From JBJHDF01 sp050486405 (GTDB lineage Bacteria; Pseudomonadota; Gammaproteobacteria; Pseudomonadales; Cellvibrionaceae), in assembly GCA_050486405.1 (NCBI GenBank), contig JBJHDF010000020.1, positions 15,864 through 79,863 of the forward strand: 64,000 bases of DNA. The letters run 5' to 3'. Shown piece after piece: positions 35,947 through 43,844 of the stretch; position 1 is the first letter of the stretch, and every line of letters begins with the position of its first letter. The notes beneath the pieces are model-generated. The model was given only the letters and a program-made list of their open reading frames with translations, ran no database searches and was not told where the DNA came from. Made by a program: the position numbers and the translations under genes.

Positions 35947-37416
35947 ATGGCCCCGCGCGAAGCATGGCATTTCTATGGTCGTCACCTTGAATTGGCGCAG
36001 ATGGAGAGAATTCTGGCGCGTAAACGCTGGTTCTTCCTGCAAATTTCAGGTCGTCGTCGTATTGGCAAAACCGCCTTGATCCAGCGGGCGCTGGGAGCCA
36101 TTGACTACGAAAAAACCCTGTATATCCAAATTCCGGACTCCGACGCCGTGGGCGTTGTGGCCGCCTGCAATGGCTACCTCGAGACCTTCGGGTTGGCTTA
36201 CCGCGTTGGGAGCCTCGCCGAGTTCGCTCAGTTAATTGGCAAGCTGGTGCGAGAGGGTTATATAGTCGCTCTGGATGAGTTCCAGTACTTTCACCGCAAG
36301 CAACTGGCGGATTTTTGCTCCTACTTGCAGGCAGAGGTTGACCAGCTGACAGCGGTTGGTCACCAGGTGTCCGGGGGCCTTATTGTGCTGGGGTCGCTCC
36401 ATGCTGAGATGACGGCATTGCTTGAAGACAGGGATGCCCCACTGTTCAACCGGACTACCGATACCATTGAGCTGTCCCATCTCGACGTTGGATCGCTGCT
36501 GGAGATCCTCCGCCATCATGCGGATTGTGGGCCGGAGCGGCTATTATTTCTGTGGAATCTGTTTGAGGGTGTGCCTAAATTCTACCGGGACGCATTTGAA
36601 CAGGATGTGCTGAATGCGTCCCGAGAGGCGCTTCTTGAGCGTTTGTTTTTTGCCAGTTCTTCTCCTCTCCGAAACGAGGCGGACAATTGGTTTTTGCGGG
36701 AGCTGCGTGGGCGTTACGATATGGTGTTGCAGTATTTGTCTAGCCACCCTGGGTGTAACAATGCAGATATCGAGGCGGCTATGGCCCATATCTCGGGCCC
36801 CGGCGATGTGAAACAAGTGGGTGGGTATCTAAAAATATTGTCCGAGCGTTACCAGATGATTGAGCGACGCTTGCCCATTTTCGCGAAATCCAAGGCGCGA
36901 TCGGGGCGCTACTATATAAGAGACAACTTTCTACGAGCATGGCTGGGAGCGCTGCAAAAGCCGGTGTCTGCATCGGCGTTCCGGCCCATGCAACAGTTGG
37001 TGCGGCAGGCCGATCAACATCTAAAGGAGGTAGAAGGGTATGCCTTGGAGGACCTGGTCGCCCGGATTTACGAGGAGCATAGCCGTCTGGGGATTGGCGA
37101 TTTTTCGCTCACTCATCGTGTGTCAGGTTACTGGGACCGATCGGATGTTGAAATCGATTTGGTCGCAATAGATGAGGAATCACAGAGAATCCGCTTTGGT
37201 ACTTGTAAACGAAATGCTCAGCGGTTGCCAGGGTCTGTTGCCGCATTAAAAACGGCTGCGGGGAGGTTTCAGTCAACCCATAAGGCGTTTACCAACTGGA
37301 GGGTTGAGTACGTAGCCATAGCGCCTGCCATACCTGATGATGTAGCCAGCGTGCTACGCAATCGGGAGGTGCGACCTCAAAGCCTCGCAGAGCTTATATC
37401 CGTTTACCCAACATAA
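35947..37416 (+). CDS. AAA ATPase with C-terminal PD-(D/E)XK-like (DUF234-type) domain
   Basis: 489-residue protein. The N-terminal STAND/archaeal-type ATPase has Walker A SGRRRIGKTAL (about 34-44) and Walker B IVALDEFQYF. A winged-helix segment follows (SSHPGCNNADIEAAM). The C-terminal domain contains DVEIDLVAIDEESQRIRFGTCKR, spaced like the Glu-Asp...Lys core of PD-(D/E)XK nucleases as in DUF234 proteins. The ATG at 35947 is preferred over a GTG nine bases earlier because AGGTG lies 6 bases upstream. It follows a 91-base AT-rich gap, is lower in GC than its neighbours, and is followed 17 bases later by the large helicase. Confidence 0.84.
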   Translation: MAPREAWHFYGRHLELAQMERILARKRWFFLQISGRRRIGKTALIQRALGAIDYEKTLYIQIPDSDAVGVVAACNGYLETFGLAYRVGSLAEFAQLIGKLVREGYIVALDEFQYFHRKQLADFCSYLQAEVDQLTAVGHQVSGGLIVLGSLHAEMTALLEDRDAPLFNRTTDTIELSHLDVGSLLEILRHHADCGPERLLFLWNLFEGVPKFYRDAFEQDVLNASREALLERLFFASSSPLRNEADNWFLRELRGRYDMVLQYLSSHPGCNNADIEAAMAHISGPGDVKQVGGYLKILSERYQMIERRLPIFAKSKARSGRYYIRDNFLRAWLGALQKPVSASAFRPMQQLVRQADQHLKEVEGYALEDLVARIYEEHSRLGIGDFSLTHRVSGYWDRSDVEIDLVAIDEESQRIRFGTCKRNAQRLPGSVAALKTAAGRFQSTHKAFTNWRVEYVAIAPAIPDDVASVLRNREVRPQSLAELISVYPT

Positions 37417-37433
37417 AACATTGAAGGCAAGAC

Positions 37434-40400
37434 ATGATCCCAGGCCTGTTAGCCAGCGAAGTCTCCTCAGCCCTGCGCGAGTTTATCGTCACCGGCTTCG
37501 AGACGGAAACCCCGCCCTTCAAGGGCGAGTTCCGCCGCCTGGTGGAGGAACAGCAGGACGGGGAGGCCTTTATCAAAGGGCCTTATGTGTCCGTGGGGCT
37601 GCCTTTTCAAAAGGGACGTGCGGGCCGGGATTTTTTTGCCGGTTTTGAGACGGAATTCCCGCCCTTTGCGCACCAGGAGCAGGCCTGGCAGCGCCTGGCG
37701 TCAGACCGTATGGCGGCCAATACCCTGGTGGCCACCGGCACCGGCTCGGGCAAGACCGAGTGTTTTATGTACCCGCTGCTGGATCATTGCCAGCGTGTGG
37801 GTGGCCGGGGCATCAAGGCGGTTGTGATTTACCCCATGAATGCCCTGGCCAGTGACCAGGCCAAGCGCTTCGCCAGCGAAATTCACCGCCAGCCGGCGCT
37901 CAAGGGCCTGCGCGTCGGTTTGTTTGTGGGTGGCGACAGCGGCGGTCAGAAGGTGATGGGGCCGGATCAGGTGGTCACCGACAAGGCGGCGCTGCGTGAT
38001 AACCCGCCGGATATCCTGCTTACCAACTACAAGATGCTTGACTACCTGCTGATGCGCCCGGCGGATCAGCCGCTGTGGGCGCACAATGGGCCGGACACGC
38101 TGCGCTACCTGGTGGTTGACGAGCTGCATACCTTTGACGGGGCCCAGGGCACCGATCTGTCGCTGCTGATTCGCCGGTTGCGGGCGCGTTTTGAGATGAC
38201 GCCCCGGCAACTGATTTGTGTGGGTACCTCCGCCACCCTGGGGGGCGAGGGTAGCGCCGATGGCTTGCTGGGTTATGCCCAGGATGTGTTTTCCAGCCCC
38301 TTCGACCGCGATTCCGTGATTGCCGAACAGCGGCTGAGTGATACCGAGTTTCTGGACAATATTGCCTTTCTGGTAAACCAGGAAGTCGCGCCGGAAGAGC
38401 TGCAAGACGCTTTACGGCAGGGACTTGTGCCCTATTTGAACAAGGCCTACGAGCTGTATTTCAGTAAGGCGCCCGAGGAGCCACTGGATGCCGACAACGG
38501 GCGTATTGCGTTGGGAAAGGAGCTTAAGCAACACAGCCAATTGGCCAACTTATTGCGGCAGTTAAGCCTGAGTGGCGGTACGCCGCGCTTTCGCGATCTG
38601 GTGGTCAAGCTGGCCGGGCAGACGCCGCAGCGTTTTAAGCGTGAGCCCGAACAGGCGCTGGTGGCACTGCTGTCGCTGATGGCCCATGCCCGGGATGAGG
38701 TGGGCCGCCCCTTCGTCCAGTTGCGTTTGCAGTTGTGGTCCCGGGAGTTGCGGCGGATTGTCGGTAGTTTGCGGGAACCTTCGGCGGTGTCCGCTGGGCG
38801 GGTTCTGCCGCCGCTGCTGTCGTTTGGTGACGATCAGCCCTCCAGGGATCAGCGTCACATACGCTTACCTCTGGTGCAATGCCGTGAGTGCCACGGCACC
38901 GCCTGGTTGACGCGGATGGAGGCCGGTCACCCCGGCAACCAGATGGTGGAGACCGAGTTGGCCTCGATCTATGCCGGTTTTTTCAGTAACCATGCGGAAA
39001 CGGCGCTGCTGCTGCCTTGGCAAAACGGAGAACCCCAATCCCCTGCGGGTATGCGCCTGGAGCACTTTCGGGTGTGCCGTGAGTGCGGCCAGGCGGCGGG
39101 GTTGGAGCACAAGGGGGACTGCAAAGGTTGCCAGGCGCCCAATGAATCGCTGGTGCGGGTCAGTCGGCCCCATCAGCTTAAGGAAGTTAGCAAGGCGAAC
39201 GTCAAGCGGGTGATCCATGAGCATCATTGCCCCTGGTGTGCCGCCGAGTCGGCACTGGTGGTGTTCGGGGCGCGGGCCGCAAGCCTGAGCGCTGTGGCCA
39301 TTCACCAGTTGTTCAGCAGCCGGGACAACGACGACCGTAAGCTGCTGACCTTCAGTGACTCGGTGCAGGACGCCACCCACCGGGCCGGTTTTTTTGCCGC
39401 GCGCACCTGGCATAACAACGTGCGCATGGCGCTGACCCAGTGGCTCGAGGCGCAACCGGAGCCGGTTCCGGTGCCCGAGCTGCCCGAGCGCTTTGAGGCC
39501 TTTTGGCTGAACTACGGCGGTAGGACAGGGCGCTTGAGCCTGCCTTATTATCTACGGGAATTTATGCCGCCGGACGGGCGCTTTACCACCGATTTTGAGC
39601 ACTTTGAAACCACCGGGGAGGTGCGCAACCCCGAGCGGCAGCTCAAGCTGATTCGCCAGCGCATGCTCTGGCAGGCTTTGGAGGATCTGGGCTGGCGCTC
39701 GCAGGTAGGGCGCTCGCTCAACCGTCTGGGCATTGCCGCAATCGATTGGCCTCAAGACAAGCCGCGCGCGGCCGCCCACGCCTGGGCCAGCCGAGTGGAC
39801 AACACCCTGGGTTACCGCATCGACACCGAGACGGCGGAAGGCTTTATGACCGGCCTGGTGCATCATCTGGTGCATATCGGCGCCTTCGGGTTGGCGGACC
39901 TGGCCGGTTACCGCAGCGCTGGTAAAACCTATCTGCTAAAGTTTCTGGACTACGCACCTCGCCTGGGCCCGGGCTCTCCCCGCCCGAAGTTTCCGGCCAG
40001 CGCCAAGGGCCAGGCTTACGAGTCGCTCAATCATGCCAGCGGCGTGCAGTCCTGGTACGAGCGCTGGCTGGCCTGCCTGAATCCGGGTGTGTTGGTGGAT
40101 CGCAAGCAACTCGAGCTGGTTTTGGTCGCGGCCCTGGATGCGCTTTGTGAAGTCGGCCTGCTGCAGCACCAGGTGAACGAGCGCGGCCATAGTCTGTGGC
40201 TGCTCGACCCGGCCCAATTGCGAATTACCAGCCATGTGCAGGCGGTGGAATGCCCGGGGTACCGGCCGCTGCCGGTGCCCGAGGCCCAGGTGAGTGCCTG
40301 GCAAGGGTTGCCTTTGATCAGCGCAACCCATTCGGCGTTGACTTACGATAAGGCGGTACCCCTGCGCGACTCTCTGTACCGGAACCTGTTTCGTCACGGT

Positions 40401-43400
40401 GATATTCACCGGGTGATTGCTCACGAACACACGGGTTTGCTGGGCACCAAAGAGCGCACCCGGGTGGAAAACAGTTTTATCAAGGGGGGCAAACCCTGGG
40501 AGTACAACCTGCTGTCCGCCACCCCGACGCTGGAGATGGGTATTGATATCGGCGATCTGTCCAGTGTGCTTTTGTGCTCGGTGCCTCCGGCACAGGCCAA
40601 CTACCTGCAAAGGGTAGGCCGGGGTGGTCGGCGCGATGGCAATTCCTTTGTGCTGACGTTGGCCAACGGTCGCCCCCACGATCTGGTGTTTTACGCCGAC
40701 CCCAGCCGCATGTTGGACACCCCGGTGGAGCCCCCGGCGGTGTTTCTCAAGGCGCGCCATGTGCTGCGGCGCCAGTTGCTGGCCTACACCATGGATTGCT
40801 GGACCCGTTGGGCCAAGGGCGACAATCAGGTTCCCCACACCATGCAGCCGGTACTGGACGCAGTGGAAAAAGCCAAGGAGGACCGATTTCCCTACACCCT
40901 GCTGAATTTTCTCAAGCACAATATGCAGGAAATCTGGGACGGTTTCAGCATCCATGTGGCCACGGAGCTTGCGGATGACGATCTGGAGCTTTTGCGCCAG
41001 TATCTGTTTGGCGGCCCCCAGCATAAGGACGATCGCATGGAGCTGTACCTGCTGGACCGGCTGAGGCTGGTGGCCGATGAGCGCACCGGTTTTGCTCATC
41101 AGGTCGGTGACCTGAAGAAACAGATAGACAAACTCTCGAAGCAGCCCCAGGACGAACACACCCGGGCCGAACTGGCGGAGCTGGAGCGCGAGTGCGACGG
41201 GTTCAGCCGCCTGCGCTATAACTTGAACCGGCGCGAGACGCTGAACTTTTTCACCGATGAGGGCTTGCTGCCCAACTATGCCTTTCCGGAAGAGGGAGCT
41301 ACCTTGCATTCGGTGATTTTCCGCTCGGAGAAAGCCACTGGCGGAGCTGGCGTGGGTGGCGATGGTGCGGCGGGAGAATTCATCAAACGCGAGTACGAAT
41401 ACCAGCGTCCGGCCCAGGCAGCACTCACCGAGCTGGCGCCCGAGTCAGTGTTTTACGCGGGCAACCGCAAGGTAAAAATCACCCGCGTGGAAACCGCCCG
41501 GGGCCGCAATGTGCAGGATTGGCGGTTCTGCCCGCGCTGCCATTACTCCGCCGCAGCGGATGACCCTACGGCCGGCTTTAATGAAAAAACCTGTCCCCGC
41601 TGCCACACCAATCAGTGGGGGGATGAAAGCGCGCGCACCAAAATGCTCAAGATGACCCAGGTGTATGCCTTCACCCGTGCTCAGGATGCGCTGTTGGATG
41701 ACCGCTCTGACGACCGTGAGCCGGTGTTTTTCAACAAGCAGATGCTGATTGATTTTAAACCGTCGGATGTTTCCATCACCTGGGTGCTGGACGATAAAGA
41801 CCGGCCCTTCGGGTTTGAATTTATCCGTTCGGCGAAATTTCTGGAGGTGAACTTCGGTCGCCGCGAAGGCGAGGAGATATTTTTTGATGTGGCTGGGGAG
41901 CACATTCAGCGCGCGGGCTTTCCCATCTGCCGAGAATGCGGCTCGGTGCAGACCCGCGCCGCCGCAGCGGGCAAGGCGGACGCTGAGCATCTGAAGTCCT
42001 GCAGTTTTGCTCGTGGTCTCAAAAAACGCCCCGATGGCAAAGAAGACAACGGCCTTGAAAACTGCCTGTACCTGTACCGGCAGTTCTCCTCCGAGGCACT
42101 GCGGATTCTGCTCCCTCGGCTGTCCACCGGTGGCACCGAGGAGCAGGTCAATTCCTTTGTGGCGGCGTTGCAGTTGGGCCTTAAACGCCGCTTTGGCGGC
42201 AAGGTGGATCACCTGCGGGTCGCGCTGCACAGCGAGCCCCTGGGGCAGACCGATGAGCGTCGGCACTTTATTGTCCTCTACGATTCGGTGCCCGGGGGGA
42301 CCGGCTATTTGCACGAGCTGCTGAGTCGTGTGGAAAATATGCAATCCGTGTTTCGCATGGCCTACCAGGTCATGGCAGCCTGCGACTGTTACGATAACAC
42401 CATGGACGGCTGCTACCGCTGCCTGCTGGAATACCGCAACGCTTACGGCATGGAGAGCACCAGTAAGGAGCTGGCGCTGGAAATGCTCAAAGACATTGTC
42501 GAGGGAGAACACCAGTGGGTGCAGGATGATCAGGGCTTGAGCGCCTTGAGTGGCAACCCCTGGATAGACAGCGAGCTGGAGGCCCGCTTCCCCGAGGCGC
42601 TGGCACGCTTCTCCGGCCACGAGTGCGTGGACCAGCAGAAGGTGCGGGTGGGTGCCGACATCATTCGCGGCAAGCACGGCTACCGGCTTACCATCGGCGA
42701 GCTGGCCTATGACATCGAGCCTCAGGTGGACCTGAGTATGAGTCAGGGGGTGCAGTTCGCCAGCCGCCCGGATTTTGTGCTCTGGCCAGTGCGCGCCGGC
42801 CTAAAACCGGTGGCGATTTTTCTGGACGGCTATCAGTTTCACGCCGATAAGGGCAGTGAGGATCTGCTGAAGCGCCAGGCGTTGATGCACGCGGGTTTTG
42901 TGGTGTGGACTCTCAACTGGTATGACGTCAATCAGGTGATGGGGGACAAGGCCATGGATGTGCCCCTGCTCACCGGACTGACCTCGCCGGAGCAGAACCA
43001 TGCGGCTATTGCCGGGCTGGCGCAGAAGGCGAAGGTGGAAAAGCTCGCGCTGCACCAGGACAAAACAACCTTCGAGTTGCTGATGAGCTTTCTGATCGAC
43101 CAGAACCGTGCCGAGCTGGCGCAACAGGCATTGCTCTTTGTTTTGCAGTGCCTGCCCTCAAAGGCGCTGGCGGATCCGGCTATCAAACAGGCGATGATCG
43201 ATAGTCTCCAGGGGCTGCCGGTGTCATTCGCTGAGCGCGCGCCGGATCCCGCTGTTCTGACCGGCCGTGTCTCGATTGACGATAACAAGGGCGCGGCCAG
43301 AATTTCCCTGGGGCTTTTGGCGGGGCGTTCATTGTTGAACGAGTTTGACTTGAGTGAGGCTCTGGTAAGCGTTTGCTACATGGTGGACAAGGGCAGTGAA

Positions 43401-43829
43401 GAGGCGGCGCGCTATCAGTGGCAGCGCCTGTGGACGCTGGTAAACTACCTTCAATTCCTGCCCTTGGTGTATGTCTGGACGCCGCAGTCGGTAAACAGTG
43501 GCATAGCCGCCGGGCTGCGGTGGCCGTCAAAATCCGGCGAAACCACCAGGGCTGACGCCCCCGATTGGTTCGATCACCTGGATGCTGATTTGGCGCAAGC
43601 CTTGCGTGATCATCTCGCCGATTGGCCCGAAGTCGCAGAAGTCGGATATGAGGTGGTTGACCAAAGCGGTACTGTAGTCGGTGAAGCGGAGATCGCCTTT
43701 GCGGACGCTAAAGTAGCGCTTCTGCTTGAAGAGAATGAGGATCAGCGGGCGTCCAGACCATACCTCGAAGCAGACGGCTGGCAAGTGTGTGCTCGGGTGC
43801 CGGACTTGGTGCAAGCGCTAAACGGATAA
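37434..43829 (+). CDS. Giant DEAD-like helicase with DUF1998 region and C-terminal nuclease-like domain (DruE/DrmA-DrmB-like)
   Basis: 2131-residue protein. Walker A is ATGTGSGKTE (about 100-107), the DE-x-H box is VVDELHTFDG (229-232), and SAT is GTSATL. Motif V is LEMGIDIGDLS and motif VI is QRVGRGGRR (about 1059). Several Cys-x2-Cys clusters (CRECHG, CRECGQ, CPWCAA, CPRCHY, CPRCHT) suggest zinc binding. A DUF1998-type segment includes ICRECGSV and YDSVPGGTGYL (about 1619). The C-terminus has RPDFVLWP followed by FLDGYQFHAD (about 1798), reminiscent of Vsr/DUF559 nucleases. DISARM splits these functions over DrmA and DrmB, while Druantia DruE is a similarly long single chain. It has the ribosome-binding site GAAGG. 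Confidence 0.88.
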   Translation: MIPGLLASEVSSALREFIVTGFETETPPFKGEFRRLVEEQQDGEAFIKGPYVSVGLPFQKGRAGRDFFAGFETEFPPFAHQEQAWQRLASDRMAANTLVATGTGSGKTECFMYPLLDHCQRVGGRGIKAVVIYPMNALASDQAKRFASEIHRQPALKGLRVGLFVGGDSGGQKVMGPDQVVTDKAALRDNPPDILLTNYKMLDYLLMRPADQPLWAHNGPDTLRYLVVDELHTFDGAQGTDLSLLIRRLRARFEMTPRQLICVGTSATLGGEGSADGLLGYAQDVFSSPFDRDSVIAEQRLSDTEFLDNIAFLVNQEVAPEELQDALRQGLVPYLNKAYELYFSKAPEEPLDADNGRIALGKELKQHSQLANLLRQLSLSGGTPRFRDLVVKLAGQTPQRFKREPEQALVALLSLMAHARDEVGRPFVQLRLQLWSRELRRIVGSLREPSAVSAGRVLPPLLSFGDDQPSRDQRHIRLPLVQCRECHGTAWLTRMEAGHPGNQMVETELASIYAGFFSNHAETALLLPWQNGEPQSPAGMRLEHFRVCRECGQAAGLEHKGDCKGCQAPNESLVRVSRPHQLKEVSKANVKRVIHEHHCPWCAAESALVVFGARAASLSAVAIHQLFSSRDNDDRKLLTFSDSVQDATHRAGFFAARTWHNNVRMALTQWLEAQPEPVPVPELPERFEAFWLNYGGRTGRLSLPYYLREFMPPDGRFTTDFEHFETTGEVRNPERQLKLIRQRMLWQALEDLGWRSQVGRSLNRLGIAAIDWPQDKPRAAAHAWASRVDNTLGYRIDTETAEGFMTGLVHHLVHIGAFGLADLAGYRSAGKTYLLKFLDYAPRLGPGSPRPKFPASAKGQAYESLNHASGVQSWYERWLACLNPGVLVDRKQLELVLVAALDALCEVGLLQHQVNERGHSLWLLDPAQLRITSHVQAVECPGYRPLPVPEAQVSAWQGLPLISATHSALTYDKAVPLRDSLYRNLFRHGDIHRVIAHEHTGLLGTKERTRVENSFIKGGKPWEYNLLSATPTLEMGIDIGDLSSVLLCSVPPAQANYLQRVGRGGRRDGNSFVLTLANGRPHDLVFYADPSRMLDTPVEPPAVFLKARHVLRRQLLAYTMDCWTRWAKGDNQVPHTMQPVLDAVEKAKEDRFPYTLLNFLKHNMQEIWDGFSIHVATELADDDLELLRQYLFGGPQHKDDRMELYLLDRLRLVADERTGFAHQVGDLKKQIDKLSKQPQDEHTRAELAELERECDGFSRLRYNLNRRETLNFFTDEGLLPNYAFPEEGATLHSVIFRSEKATGGAGVGGDGAAGEFIKREYEYQRPAQAALTELAPESVFYAGNRKVKITRVETARGRNVQDWRFCPRCHYSAAADDPTAGFNEKTCPRCHTNQWGDESARTKMLKMTQVYAFTRAQDALLDDRSDDREPVFFNKQMLIDFKPSDVSITWVLDDKDRPFGFEFIRSAKFLEVNFGRREGEEIFFDVAGEHIQRAGFPICRECGSVQTRAAAAGKADAEHLKSCSFARGLKKRPDGKEDNGLENCLYLYRQFSSEALRILLPRLSTGGTEEQVNSFVAALQLGLKRRFGGKVDHLRVALHSEPLGQTDERRHFIVLYDSVPGGTGYLHELLSRVENMQSVFRMAYQVMAACDCYDNTMDGCYRCLLEYRNAYGMESTSKELALEMLKDIVEGEHQWVQDDQGLSALSGNPWIDSELEARFPEALARFSGHECVDQQKVRVGADIIRGKHGYRLTIGELAYDIEPQVDLSMSQGVQFASRPDFVLWPVRAGLKPVAIFLDGYQFHADKGSEDLLKRQALMHAGFVVWTLNWYDVNQVMGDKAMDVPLLTGLTSPEQNHAAIAGLAQKAKVEKLALHQDKTTFELLMSFLIDQNRAELAQQALLFVLQCLPSKALADPAIKQAMIDSLQGLPVSFAERAPDPAVLTGRVSIDDNKGAARISLGLLAGRSLLNEFDLSEALVSVCYMVDKGSEEAARYQWQRLWTLVNYLQFLPLVYVWTPQSVNSGIAAGLRWPSKSGETTRADAPDWFDHLDADLAQALRDHLADWPEVAEVGYEVVDQSGTVVGEAEIAFADAKVALLLEENEDQRASRPYLEADGWQVCARVPDLVQALNG

Positions 43830-43844
43830 AATCAGGAGCTTACG

